The translations under genes were made by a program, and so were the position numbers. A DNA stretch of 64,000 bases, from positions 62,001 to 126,000 of the forward strand of contig JBDHJR010000001.1 of the NCBI GenBank assembly GCA_039586815.1, given 5' to 3'. The notes below the pieces were generated by a model. That model saw nothing but the letters and a program-made list of their open reading frames with translations, made no database searches and was not told the origin of the DNA. The stretch is from WVYX01 sp039586815 (GTDB taxonomy: Bacteria > Gemmatimonadota > Gemmatimonadetes > Gemmatimonadales > GWC2-71-9). How positions within the stretch are numbered: position 1 is the stretch's first letter; the number at the start of each line of letters is the position of its first letter. Below are positions 25,968-33,457 of this stretch, in pieces.

Positions 25968-27033
25968 GGTTGGTCTCCGATTGACCTCTGAGACTCCTGA
26001 CCGCGGCGAACGCCACGATCAGGTAAACAGCGGCGGCGGTAATCTGCAGCACCCGGGTCCAGGCCTTCCCACCCGCCTCGCCGTACGCGCTCGTAGTGGA
26101 CAACACCACGAGCAGCACCGTCGAGAAGGCCATGCCGAACAGGGGTGCCGTGGGCGCGCCCGAGAAGAGCCGGGTGCCGAATGCCAGGCCCAGCAGCAGA
26201 GTGAGGATGATGAGGAACCCGTACTCCGGGATCATTACCAGCAGCTCGAACATGATGATCGCCGCTATCCCGCCTATCGCGTTGCCCACGATCATCGCCT
26301 TCGCGGCCTTGTGGCCCGTCGCCACGTCGGGCTGCATGCTGAGCAACGCGACGTAGACGAGCACCACGATCGAGGTGAGCCCCATGTACAGGTACAGCGC
26401 CATCAGGGGAAACACGACAATCGTTCTTACCCAGGCGCTCTTGATGCACTCGGCGGGTGACGGCGGGGCGGGACGCTTGCCCGGACTCGCCTCGCCTGGC
26501 GGGGCGTACGGCTCGTCGCTGGCGGGATCGGGAATCAACGCGTACGCAAGCCACACCACGACCATCGCACCCGCTGCACCCACGGCCAATCCCTGCGCCA
26601 CCGCGATGGCGAGATCCATGGACTGGAGGGCCACCACGGGGATCACCGTCACCGCGATCATGAGAAACGTGGTCAGGAGCGGTGGAGCCCCACGGGCGTT
26701 GCGGTTGTACAGCAGGAAGAGAAGCAGAAACTCGACGAGCAGGAACACGGCCGGGTAGACGAGCAGCGTGGCGCTAATCAACACCCCGAAGGCACCGGCC
26801 AGGGCCACGATTCCGACGAAGCCGGCCATCGCCTTGGGAGCGGGACATTTGGCCGGCGGCGCGAAGAAACTGAGCGCGAGGATGGGCGTGAGGAAGGAAA
26901 GCTGCCAGTCGATGCCCATCGCCAGCGCTACGGCGAGCGTGCTGCCCACCGCGTAGCGGAAGACGCGCACCAGCCTGAGGTCGGCCCGCCACGCCGCGAG
27001 CGTGCCGCTCGCCGCCCCGGCCTCAGCGGACAT
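25954..27033 (-). CDS. DUF2955 (FUSC-like) inner-membrane pump component
   Basis: 359 residues with about ten hydrophobic helices in two sets separated by a cytoplasmic linker (about 180-205). DUF2955 proteins are half-size relatives of AaeB/FUSC aromatic acid exporters and are usually encoded with an HlyD-type adaptor, as here (11-nt overlap). NRNARGAPPLLTTFLMIAVT is typical. With the neighbouring adaptor and OprM-like channel it should form a tripartite exporter; the substrate is unknown. Confidence 0.82.
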   Translation of the reverse strand: MSAEAGAASGTLAAWRADLRLVRVFRYAVGSTLAVALAMGIDWQLSFLTPILALSFFAPPAKCPAPKAMAGFVGIVALAGAFGVLISATLLVYPAVFLLVEFLLLFLLYNRNARGAPPLLTTFLMIAVTVIPVVALQSMDLAIAVAQGLAVGAAGAMVVVWLAYALIPDPASDEPYAPPGEASPGKRPAPPSPAECIKSAWVRTIVVFPLMALYLYMGLTSIVVLVYVALLSMQPDVATGHKAAKAMIVGNAIGGIAAIIMFELLVMIPEYGFLIILTLLLGLAFGTRLFSGAPTAPLFGMAFSTVLLVVLSTTSAYGEAGGKAWTRVLQITAAAVYLIVAFAAVRSLRGQSETNHATP

Positions 27034-28135
27034 ACGAGAGCAGGCTCACCAGCCGCAGTCGCAGCCAGGCGATGGGATTCAACACGAAGTTGCGGCTCGT
27101 GTAGACCACCACGTTGGCCTGCCCGCCCACCCGCTTGTACCCCACTGCCTCGCCTTCGTCGAACGCGATGATCACCGCGAATCGCTGTGGATCGCGCAGC
27201 CAGCCCCGGGCCTGCGAGACCTCACCGAGCTCGCCGCGGGAGCCGCCGTCTCCGGTGCTCACGCCGAACCCGATGCTGCGCACCGAGCCGCGGAAGATGC
27301 GGCCCGGGGCCACGTCCAGCGCCAGCTCCACCCGGTCACCGATCTCCATGTTGCCGATGTTGTTCTCGCGCATGTCGGCCTGGATCCAGACATCGCGCAC
27401 CGACACGAAGGTGCCCACCGGCTGACCCGCTGCGGCCCAGAAGCCGAGGTCGATCGTGAAGTTCTCGATGCCCCCGTGTGACGGAGCGATCAGCGTGCTG
27501 AACACCCGGTCCAGTTCCGCCTGCTCCAGCGCCGCGATGGCGGAGCGGATGCGAGGGTTGGCCGGTCCCTCGATCCCGAGCTGCTCCTGCGCGCGGGCGA
27601 GCTCCGCCCGCGCCGCGGCGAGCCTCTCCTGAGCCGACGAAAGCGAGGTCTCGGCACGATCCCGGTCGGCCTGGGACAGCGCTCCCGGATTCAGCTGCTG
27701 AATGGCCTCGACGCGGTTGAAGTTGCGTTGCGCCCTGTCCAGCGAGGCCTCCGCCACGCCAACGCCTGCCACCGCTGCCTGCACAGACGCACTCTGCGCA
27801 CCCATCTGCTGAAACGCATCGTCCAGGGCGGCCTGCGCGGACTGGACCGCGATGTCGAACGGTCGCTGGTCGAGTTGGAGCAGCGTGTCGCCCTCTTCCA
27901 CGACCGAGTGAAGCCGCACGTCCAGCCGCGTCACATAACCCGGCACCCGGGGTGTCAGCGGCACGACGAGGCCTTGCACACGCGCCTGCGTCGTGTAAGG
28001 CGTGATGCGGTCGGCCAGCACGTACCAGACGAAGAAGACGAACGCCACCCCCAGCACGGTCAGTGTGACCCGGTGCGCGGGGTCGCGCGCCCAGCGCTTG
28101 AACCGCTCGAGCTTGCTCAACGCGTTCTCGTTCAT
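27023..28135 (-). CDS. HlyD/EmrA-type membrane fusion protein
   Basis: 370 residues from ATG 28135, which has a GAGGGG site; an upstream start lacks one. One N-terminal transmembrane helix (about 22-42), a lipoyl half-motif with PRVPGYVTRLDVRLHSVVEEG, a long coiled coil (about 95-205) and the second half with LIAPSHGGIENFTIDLG and RENNIGNMEIGDRVEL. It bridges the DUF2955 pump and the outer-membrane factor. Confidence 0.92.
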   Translation of the reverse strand: MNENALSKLERFKRWARDPAHRVTLTVLGVAFVFFVWYVLADRITPYTTQARVQGLVVPLTPRVPGYVTRLDVRLHSVVEEGDTLLQLDQRPFDIAVQSAQAALDDAFQQMGAQSASVQAAVAGVGVAEASLDRAQRNFNRVEAIQQLNPGALSQADRDRAETSLSSAQERLAAARAELARAQEQLGIEGPANPRIRSAIAALEQAELDRVFSTLIAPSHGGIENFTIDLGFWAAAGQPVGTFVSVRDVWIQADMRENNIGNMEIGDRVELALDVAPGRIFRGSVRSIGFGVSTGDGGSRGELGEVSQARGWLRDPQRFAVIIAFDEGEAVGYKRVGGQANVVVYTSRNFVLNPIAWLRLRLVSLLSYVR

Positions 28136-28185
28136 GACGCCCCTCAGCCTCACCTCACCGTGCGGTCATTCCGCTTGCCTCCCAC

Positions 28186-29283
28186 TCAACCCGCAGCCGC
28201 ATTCTCACCGCCCGACGCAGCGGCCATCCAGGCCTTGAAGAGCTCGTACCCGATTGCCAGCACCACCGCGCCCACGAACAGTCCGATGATGCCGTGCAGG
28301 ATGACGCCGCCGATGGCGCCGATCAGGATGACCGGCATCGGTATGTCCACACCCCGCCCCAGGAATATGGGCTTGAGGAAGGTGTCACTAACGCTCACGA
28401 TGAGGGCCCAGATCGCGAAGATCACGGCCGCGACCATGCTGTCGGCAAGCGTGAAGTACCATGCCAGCACGGGGCCCAATACCACCAGCGGGGGAAGCTG
28501 AACCACCGCCAAGACCAACACCAGAACCGTCCAGATACCCCAGCCCGGAATCCCCGCGAGGAACATCCCCAGTCCCGCCGCCAGCGCTTGCACCGCAGCC
28601 ACACCCAACACGCCCTGAGCCACGCTGCGTATCGTGGCGGTCATGGTGCCCACGAGGCGCTCTCCCCTGGCACCGCCCAGACGACGGGCCAGCGCTAGTG
28701 CCGCCCGGTGTTCGCCCTCCACGAACGTGACCATGAAGCCGGCAATGATCAACGCGAGGATCGTGAGCAGCAAGCCGCCCGCCAGCCCACGGCCCGTGTC
28801 GAGCACCCAGCTGCGCGCCTTCTGGACTTGCGGTTGATACCGCTCCCTGGCCGTGCTCAGGTTGGCGTGAGCGGCGTCCCACGCGGCGTAGACCCGCTCC
28901 CCAACCACCGGCCACTCCCGCACGCTCTCCTTCGGGGCCGGTACCGTGATAAGGCCTTCGTCCATGCGCTGATCCAGCTCGATGGCGCTGCGGACCACCG
29001 AGTCGGTCACCTGGTAGGATGGGATGACGATCAACGCGATTGCCAGCAGAGTGAACAGCAACGCCGTGAGGCCACGGCGTCCTCCCATCAGGTCGGCCGC
29101 CTTGGAGAACAGCGGGAAGATCGCCACCGCTATGATGCCGCCCCACATGATGGGCATGAGGAAGGGCGAGAAGATCTTGAAACACCATACGATGAGCGCG
29201 CCGACGATAACCAGGCGAATGCCGACTTCCAGCGAGATATCGAACGCCTTCTTCTCTTGGCTCAAAGAAGCGGTAGCGGCCAT
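28186..29283 (-). CDS. AI-2E family permease
   Basis: 365 residues, about eight helices, strong AAGGAGC site before ATG 29283. The PerM/AI-2E family signatures are FLKPIFLGRGVDIPMPVILIG-like text near 305-325 and the conserved GGVILHGIIGLFVGAV at the end. Members transport autoinducer-2 or act as Na+(Li+)/H+ antiporters, or have unknown cargo. It is the first gene of the efflux run and sits immediately after the antiporter remnant. Confidence 0.88.
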   Translation of the reverse strand: MAATASLSQEKKAFDISLEVGIRLVIVGALIVWCFKIFSPFLMPIMWGGIIAVAIFPLFSKAADLMGGRRGLTALLFTLLAIALIVIPSYQVTDSVVRSAIELDQRMDEGLITVPAPKESVREWPVVGERVYAAWDAAHANLSTARERYQPQVQKARSWVLDTGRGLAGGLLLTILALIIAGFMVTFVEGEHRAALALARRLGGARGERLVGTMTATIRSVAQGVLGVAAVQALAAGLGMFLAGIPGWGIWTVLVLVLAVVQLPPLVVLGPVLAWYFTLADSMVAAVIFAIWALIVSVSDTFLKPIFLGRGVDIPMPVILIGAIGGVILHGIIGLFVGAVVLAIGYELFKAWMAAASGGENAAAG

Positions 29284-29332
29284 TGTTGCTCCTTGTAGTT
29301 CGGTTTGTTTCGCGCCTGCGGAGCGTCGAGCC

Positions 29333-29517
29333 TCAGCTTCCTGCGCCCTCCTGCCTCGCGAACCGCGCGCTCAGCGGAGTGGCCGAGATGCCGTGGGCGA
29401 CGACACTGATGATAACCGTCACGGCCACCGCCAGCGAGATCACCTCTCCGCCGGGAAGGTCGGCCTGTGCCACGATGATCGCGAACACGATGCTCGCTAG
29501 CCCACGCGGGCTTTCGC
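29333..29517 (-). pseudogene. C-terminal remnant of a Na+/H+ (CPA1/NhaP-type) antiporter
   Basis: In the 270-base gap between the EIIA/CBS gene and the AI-2E gene the minus strand encodes, in one frame, SPRGLASIVFAIIVAQADLP and then a hydrophobic helix followed by SVVAHGISATPLSARFAR and a TGA at 29333. This is the conserved last transmembrane segment and tail of NhaP-type cation:proton antiporters (the GPRGLAS...HGLTA..PL signature). There is no start codon or ribosome binding site and no upstream part of the gene; the frame enters directly from the 3' end of the EIIA/CBS gene. About 350 N-terminal codons have been lost. Confidence 0.72.
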
Positions 29518-29553
29518 AATTCTTGTCTTCAGGGAACTCCCGGGAGGAGCGCG

Positions 29554-30453
29554 CTACCGCCCCAGCAGCCGCCTTACGATATCCCCGCGGTCGAGGAACC
29601 CCACCAGCTTCCCTTCGCTCACCACCGGGAACCGCTCGATGTCGCGGTTGAGCATCATCGTCGCTACGTCAGCCAGTGTCTGATCCTCGGAGATGCACAG
29701 CACGGTCCGGTCCATCACGTCGCGCACAGGAAGGGTGTGCGGATCGGTGATGCCCTCGCCGCCGCGCGGCGCCTGACGGAACTCCCCGCTGCTGAGTCGC
29801 TTCACGTACATCGGCAAGAGGTTCCGCAGCAGCTCCTGGTGTGTGATCACCCCGAGCACCTCGTCGGTCTCGGACACGACCGGCAGCGCGATCACGTCGT
29901 GCGCCACCATGAGGCGGGCCGCCTCACCCAACGGTGCGTCCGGCTGTACCGAGAGGCGCCGTCGCACCATCACGTCGCGCACGCTGAGGTAGGCGGGCAG
30001 CGTGAGATCGGTGAATGCCTCGGCCTCGATAATGTCCTCGGGCTTCTTGGCGGAGAGAATCGCATCCACCACCTCGTGCCGGCTCAGCGCCCGTGCGAAA
30101 GCGCTCAAGGCACGCAGGTGGGCATTGCTCTCCCGGGGCGGCGCCACGAGCAGGATGACGATGCGCGACTCCTTCTTCTCACCACCCTCGGAGCGCACCG
30201 GCTTCTTCGCCACGCCGAGCGCCACGGCATGGTCGCTGACCGCTTCCGTCCGATAGTGCAGCAGGAAGGCCTGCCCGACCGGCACGATCTCCCGGGGCAA
30301 CGCGCCGCCCACGAGCTCGCGCAGCTCGTCAGGCTCGGTCGCGACCCCGGAGTCAATCAGGGTTTCGGCCAGCTCCAGGGCCGCGTCCTTGAGCGACGTG
30401 GCCGTGAGCGGCACGACCACACGCTCGGAGGCCAGTAACTCGATCAGCTTCAT
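29554..30453 (-). CDS. PTS EIIA (type 2)-like domain fused to a CBS pair
   Basis: 299 residues, 4-nt overlap with sucD (ATGA). Residues 1-145 match the fructose/mannitol EIIA fold (PTS_EIIA_2), with the phosphorylatable-type histidine H66 in FLLHYRTEAV. Residues about 157-299 form two CBS motifs (LSVRDVMVRRRLSVQPDAP and LPVRDVMDRTVLCISEDQT) that usually bind adenine nucleotides. EIIA and CBS domains are common regulators next to or fused with cation antiporters, and an antiporter remnant lies directly downstream. A sensory or regulatory role for the lost transporter is inferred; no sugar PTS genes are nearby. Confidence 0.82.
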   Translation of the reverse strand: MKLIELLASERVVVPLTATSLKDAALELAETLIDSGVATEPDELRELVGGALPREIVPVGQAFLLHYRTEAVSDHAVALGVAKKPVRSEGGEKKESRIVILLVAPPRESNAHLRALSAFARALSRHEVVDAILSAKKPEDIIEAEAFTDLTLPAYLSVRDVMVRRRLSVQPDAPLGEAARLMVAHDVIALPVVSETDEVLGVITHQELLRNLLPMYVKRLSSGEFRQAPRGGEGITDPHTLPVRDVMDRTVLCISEDQTLADVATMMLNRDIERFPVVSEGKLVGFLDRGDIVRRLLGR

Positions 30454-31328
30454 GCCGCCACTCCCTGCGCCTTGAGCAACTCGACGACCTCGGCCGGCCG
30501 ATCCATCACTGCGATCCCGGCCGCCGCGAACGCCGCCATCTTCTCCTCGGCAGTGCCGGAGGAGCCCGAGATGATCGCACCCGCGTGCCCCATGCGCCGC
30601 CCCGGCGGCGCCGTGCGCCCCGCGATGAAGCCCACCACGGGCTTGCTCACGTGGTTGGATACGTACTCAGCGGCCTTCTGCTCGTCGGTGCCGCCGATCT
30701 CACCGATCACGACGATCGCTTCCGTCGCTGCATCGGATTCGTACGCCTCGAGGCAGTCGATGAAGTTGGTGCCGATGATGGGATCGCCCCCGATGCCGAT
30801 GCAGGTGGACTGCCCCATGCCGTTCTGGGTGAGGTGGTGGATCACCTCGTAGGTGAGGGTGCCGCTGCGCGACACCACACCCACGTTGCCCTCGGCACAA
30901 ATCTGGCCGGGAATGATGCCCACCTTCGACTGCCCCGGTGAGATGATCCCTGGACAGTTGGGACCGATGAGCCGCGTACCCCGCTCGCCGAGGAACGGCA
31001 TTACACGCGTCATGTCCTGCACCGGCAGGCCCTCGGTGATGCATACGATGAGCCGCACTCCCGCGTCCGCCGCCTCGAACACCGCATCGGGAGCGAAGCG
31101 GCTCGGGACGTATACGATCGACGTGTTGGCCCCAGTCTCGGCCACTGCCTTTTCCACCGTGTTGAAGATCGGCACCTGCTCGTCGAAGCTCTGTCCCCCC
31201 TTTCCCGGGGTGACGCCTGCCACGACCTGTGTGCCGTATTCGATCATCTGGCGGGTGTGGAACGAGCCGTCCCGCCCGGTGATGCCCTGCACCACCAGCT
31301 TGGTGTGCTTGTCTACAAAGATGCTCAC
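30450..31328 (-). CDS. sucD: Succinyl-CoA ligase, alpha subunit
   Basis: 292 residues, GTG start overlapping the sucC stop. TCA-cycle enzyme making ATP or GTP from succinyl-CoA. CoA-binding VQGITGRDGSFHT at the N-terminus; phosphohistidine H248 in RRMGHAGAI; GPNCPGIISPG present. Confidence 0.97.
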   Translation of the reverse strand: MSIFVDKHTKLVVQGITGRDGSFHTRQMIEYGTQVVAGVTPGKGGQSFDEQVPIFNTVEKAVAETGANTSIVYVPSRFAPDAVFEAADAGVRLIVCITEGLPVQDMTRVMPFLGERGTRLIGPNCPGIISPGQSKVGIIPGQICAEGNVGVVSRSGTLTYEVIHHLTQNGMGQSTCIGIGGDPIIGTNFIDCLEAYESDAATEAIVVIGEIGGTDEQKAAEYVSNHVSKPVVGFIAGRTAPPGRRMGHAGAIISGSSGTAEEKMAAFAAAGIAVMDRPAEVVELLKAQGVAA

Positions 31329-32464
31329 GCCGCCTCCCGCGCCAGTTTCACCGCCTGTTGCACGGCATCGTCCATGTCCGTGAGCGCTTCGAAGCCCGCC
31401 TTGGTGAGGATGTCCACGGCGAGGTCCTCGTTCGTGCCGGTCAGCCGAATCACGATCGGCCGATCCAGCTTAGTGCCCTTGGTGGCCGTGACGATCCCGT
31501 TGGCCACGTCGTCGCACCGCGTGATCCCGCCGAAGATGTTGAACAGGATGCTCTTCACCGCCGGATCGGAGGTGATGATCTTGAGCGCAGTCACCACCTT
31601 CTCGGGGCTGCTGCTCCCCCCGATGTCGAGGAAGTTGGCCGGCTCCCCGCCGTAGTACTTCACCAGGTCCATCGTTGCCATGGCGAGCCCGGCCCCGTTC
31701 ACGCAGCAGCCGACGTCGCCATCGAGCGGAATGTACGACAGCCCCATCTCGCGCGCCTCGATCTCGGACGGGTTCTCAGCCGAGGTGTCCCTGAGCTCGG
31801 CAATGCCCGGTCGCCGCTCCAGCTCGTTGTCGTCCACGCCGATCTTCGCATCGAGAGCCACAACTTTGCCCTCCGGCGTAGTGATGAGCGGATTGATCTC
31901 GGCCAGCGAGGCACCCGCGTTCTGGAACGCGCGGAACAGCTGCTGCATGATCTTCGCCGCCTGGCGCACCTGCCCCACGTCGTCGTACAGCTCGAACGCA
32001 AGTTCCATGGCCTGGTGCGGCAGCAACCCGTAGCGCGGGTCGATGGCCGCCTTGAAGATCTTCTCCGGTGTCTTGGCAGCGACCTCCTCGATGTCCACGC
32101 CGCCCGCCGGGCTGACCATCATCACGGCCCGTTGCGTCTCGCGGTCCACGATCACTCCCACGTAGCTCTCCGATGCGATCTCGGCCGCCGGCGCCACGAG
32201 CACCTTCTTCACGGTAAGTCCCTTGATCTGCATCCCGAGGATCGCCGAAGCGTGCTGCTTGGCCTCGGCGGCCGTCTTCGCGAGCTTCACGCCGCCGGCC
32301 TTGCCCCGTCCCCCCGTATGCACCTGTGCCTTCACCACGACCGCGCCACCCATCTTCTTGGCGATCGCCTCCACCTCGTCCGGCGTCGTCGCGACGTCGC
32401 CATCGGGCACGGGAATCCCCGCGACCTTGAGCAGCGCGCGCGCCTGGTATTCGTGCAGGTTCAC
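31325..32464 (-). CDS. sucC: Succinyl-CoA ligase, beta subunit
   Basis: 379 residues, GTG start overlapping the arcC stop (GTGA). ATP-grasp domain: MNLHEYQARALLKVAGIPVP at the N-terminus, KAQVHTGGRGKAGGVK, and NIFGGITRCDDVA with the GGS loop in the C-terminal ligase domain. Nucleotide preference cannot be fixed by eye. Confidence 0.97.
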   Translation of the reverse strand: MNLHEYQARALLKVAGIPVPDGDVATTPDEVEAIAKKMGGAVVVKAQVHTGGRGKAGGVKLAKTAAEAKQHASAILGMQIKGLTVKKVLVAPAAEIASESYVGVIVDRETQRAVMMVSPAGGVDIEEVAAKTPEKIFKAAIDPRYGLLPHQAMELAFELYDDVGQVRQAAKIMQQLFRAFQNAGASLAEINPLITTPEGKVVALDAKIGVDDNELERRPGIAELRDTSAENPSEIEAREMGLSYIPLDGDVGCCVNGAGLAMATMDLVKYYGGEPANFLDIGGSSSPEKVVTALKIITSDPAVKSILFNIFGGITRCDDVANGIVTATKGTKLDRPIVIRLTGTNEDLAVDILTKAGFEALTDMDDAVQQAVKLAREAA

Positions 32465-33414
32465 TCCATGGCTCCTGTGATAGTCGTTCCCGCCTCGCCG
32501 CGAATGGCCGCGAGACCGTCAGACAGGTCGGCGATCACCGCCCGCCCGCCGCCGTCCCGCACGAACGCCACCGCCGCCTCGACTTTCGGCCGCATGCTCC
32601 CCACCCCCAACTCGTCACCGTCCAACAGCTCCTCGGCCGCATCGACCGACAGCTGCCTGAGCGCCTCGGCCTGCGCGCTGCCCCACCCCCGGTACACCGC
32701 ATCCACATTCGTGAGAATCAGCAACGTGTCGGCACCGAGCCGGCCGCCGAGAATGGCCGCCACCCGGTCCTTGTCCACCACCGCGTCCACTCCCTCCCAG
32801 TGTAGCCGCTCGTCGAAGTAGACCGGGGGACCGCCGCCCCCAGCCGCGATCACGATCTTGCCCTCCTCCACCAGCTGCCGCACCGAGTCGGCCTCCACCA
32901 CGTCGTGCGGCTCGGGACTCGGCGCCAGACGGCGCCAGTGGCCCGCGCCGTCCTGCCCCACGGCCACGCCGCGCTTGCGCAGACGCTCGACCACCTCAGG
33001 CTCGAGTGCGTGCCCGATGTGCTTGGTCGGCTCTTGCAGCGCTCCGCCGCGCTCCACCTGGGTCTGGGTGATCACGGTGAGCACCTCACGCTTGATCCCG
33101 AGTTTGTGCAGCGCGTTCTGCAGCGACTGCTGGATCATGTAGCCGATCCACCCGGCGGTGGACGCCACCAGCACACCCAGCGGAAGAGCCTCCACCCGCT
33201 CGCGCGCAAGCTCGTTGCGCACCAGCGCATCACCCACCTGCGGTGCGTTGCCGTGCACGATCGCTATGTGCCACCCTTCTTGCGCGAGAGCCACCACTGC
33301 GCTCAGCGATTCCCGCGTGTGGGCGAACTGCACATGGATGTCCGCCCGCTCACCAGCGGGCGCGAGCGCGTTGCCCCCCAGGGCCACCACGATGGTTCCC
33401 GGTCGTATCGTCAC
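32461..33414 (-). CDS. arcC: Carbamate kinase
   Basis: 317 residues, GTG start. It transfers phosphate between carbamoyl phosphate and ADP, usually to make ATP during arginine or purine breakdown. Motifs: VVALGGNAL, IVHGNAPQVG, AGGGGPPVYFDE, VVDKDRVAAILG and VGSMRPKVEAA. It is unusual to find it as the first gene of a sucC-sucD transcript; no arginine deiminase or ornithine carbamoyltransferase is in the window. A -10-like TAGGTT lies 9 nt before the GTG. Confidence 0.93.
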   Translation of the reverse strand: MTIRPGTIVVALGGNALAPAGERADIHVQFAHTRESLSAVVALAQEGWHIAIVHGNAPQVGDALVRNELARERVEALPLGVLVASTAGWIGYMIQQSLQNALHKLGIKREVLTVITQTQVERGGALQEPTKHIGHALEPEVVERLRKRGVAVGQDGAGHWRRLAPSPEPHDVVEADSVRQLVEEGKIVIAAGGGGPPVYFDERLHWEGVDAVVDKDRVAAILGGRLGADTLLILTNVDAVYRGWGSAQAEALRQLSVDAAEELLDGDELGVGSMRPKVEAAVAFVRDGGGRAVIADLSDGLAAIRGEAGTTITGAME

Positions 33415-33423
33415 GGCGAGTGC

Positions 33424-33452
33424 AACCTAGCCGAGGCCCGAAACCGCAGCAA
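33424..33452 (-). promoter_or_regulatory. Putative arcC-sucCD promoter, leaderless type
   Basis: On the minus strand TTGCTG (33447-33452), a 17-nt spacer and TAGGTT (33424-33429) end 9 nt before the arcC GTG. No Shine-Dalgarno is seen. The layout copies the yceD promoter. Confidence 0.45.
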
Positions 33453-33457
33453 GCGAC

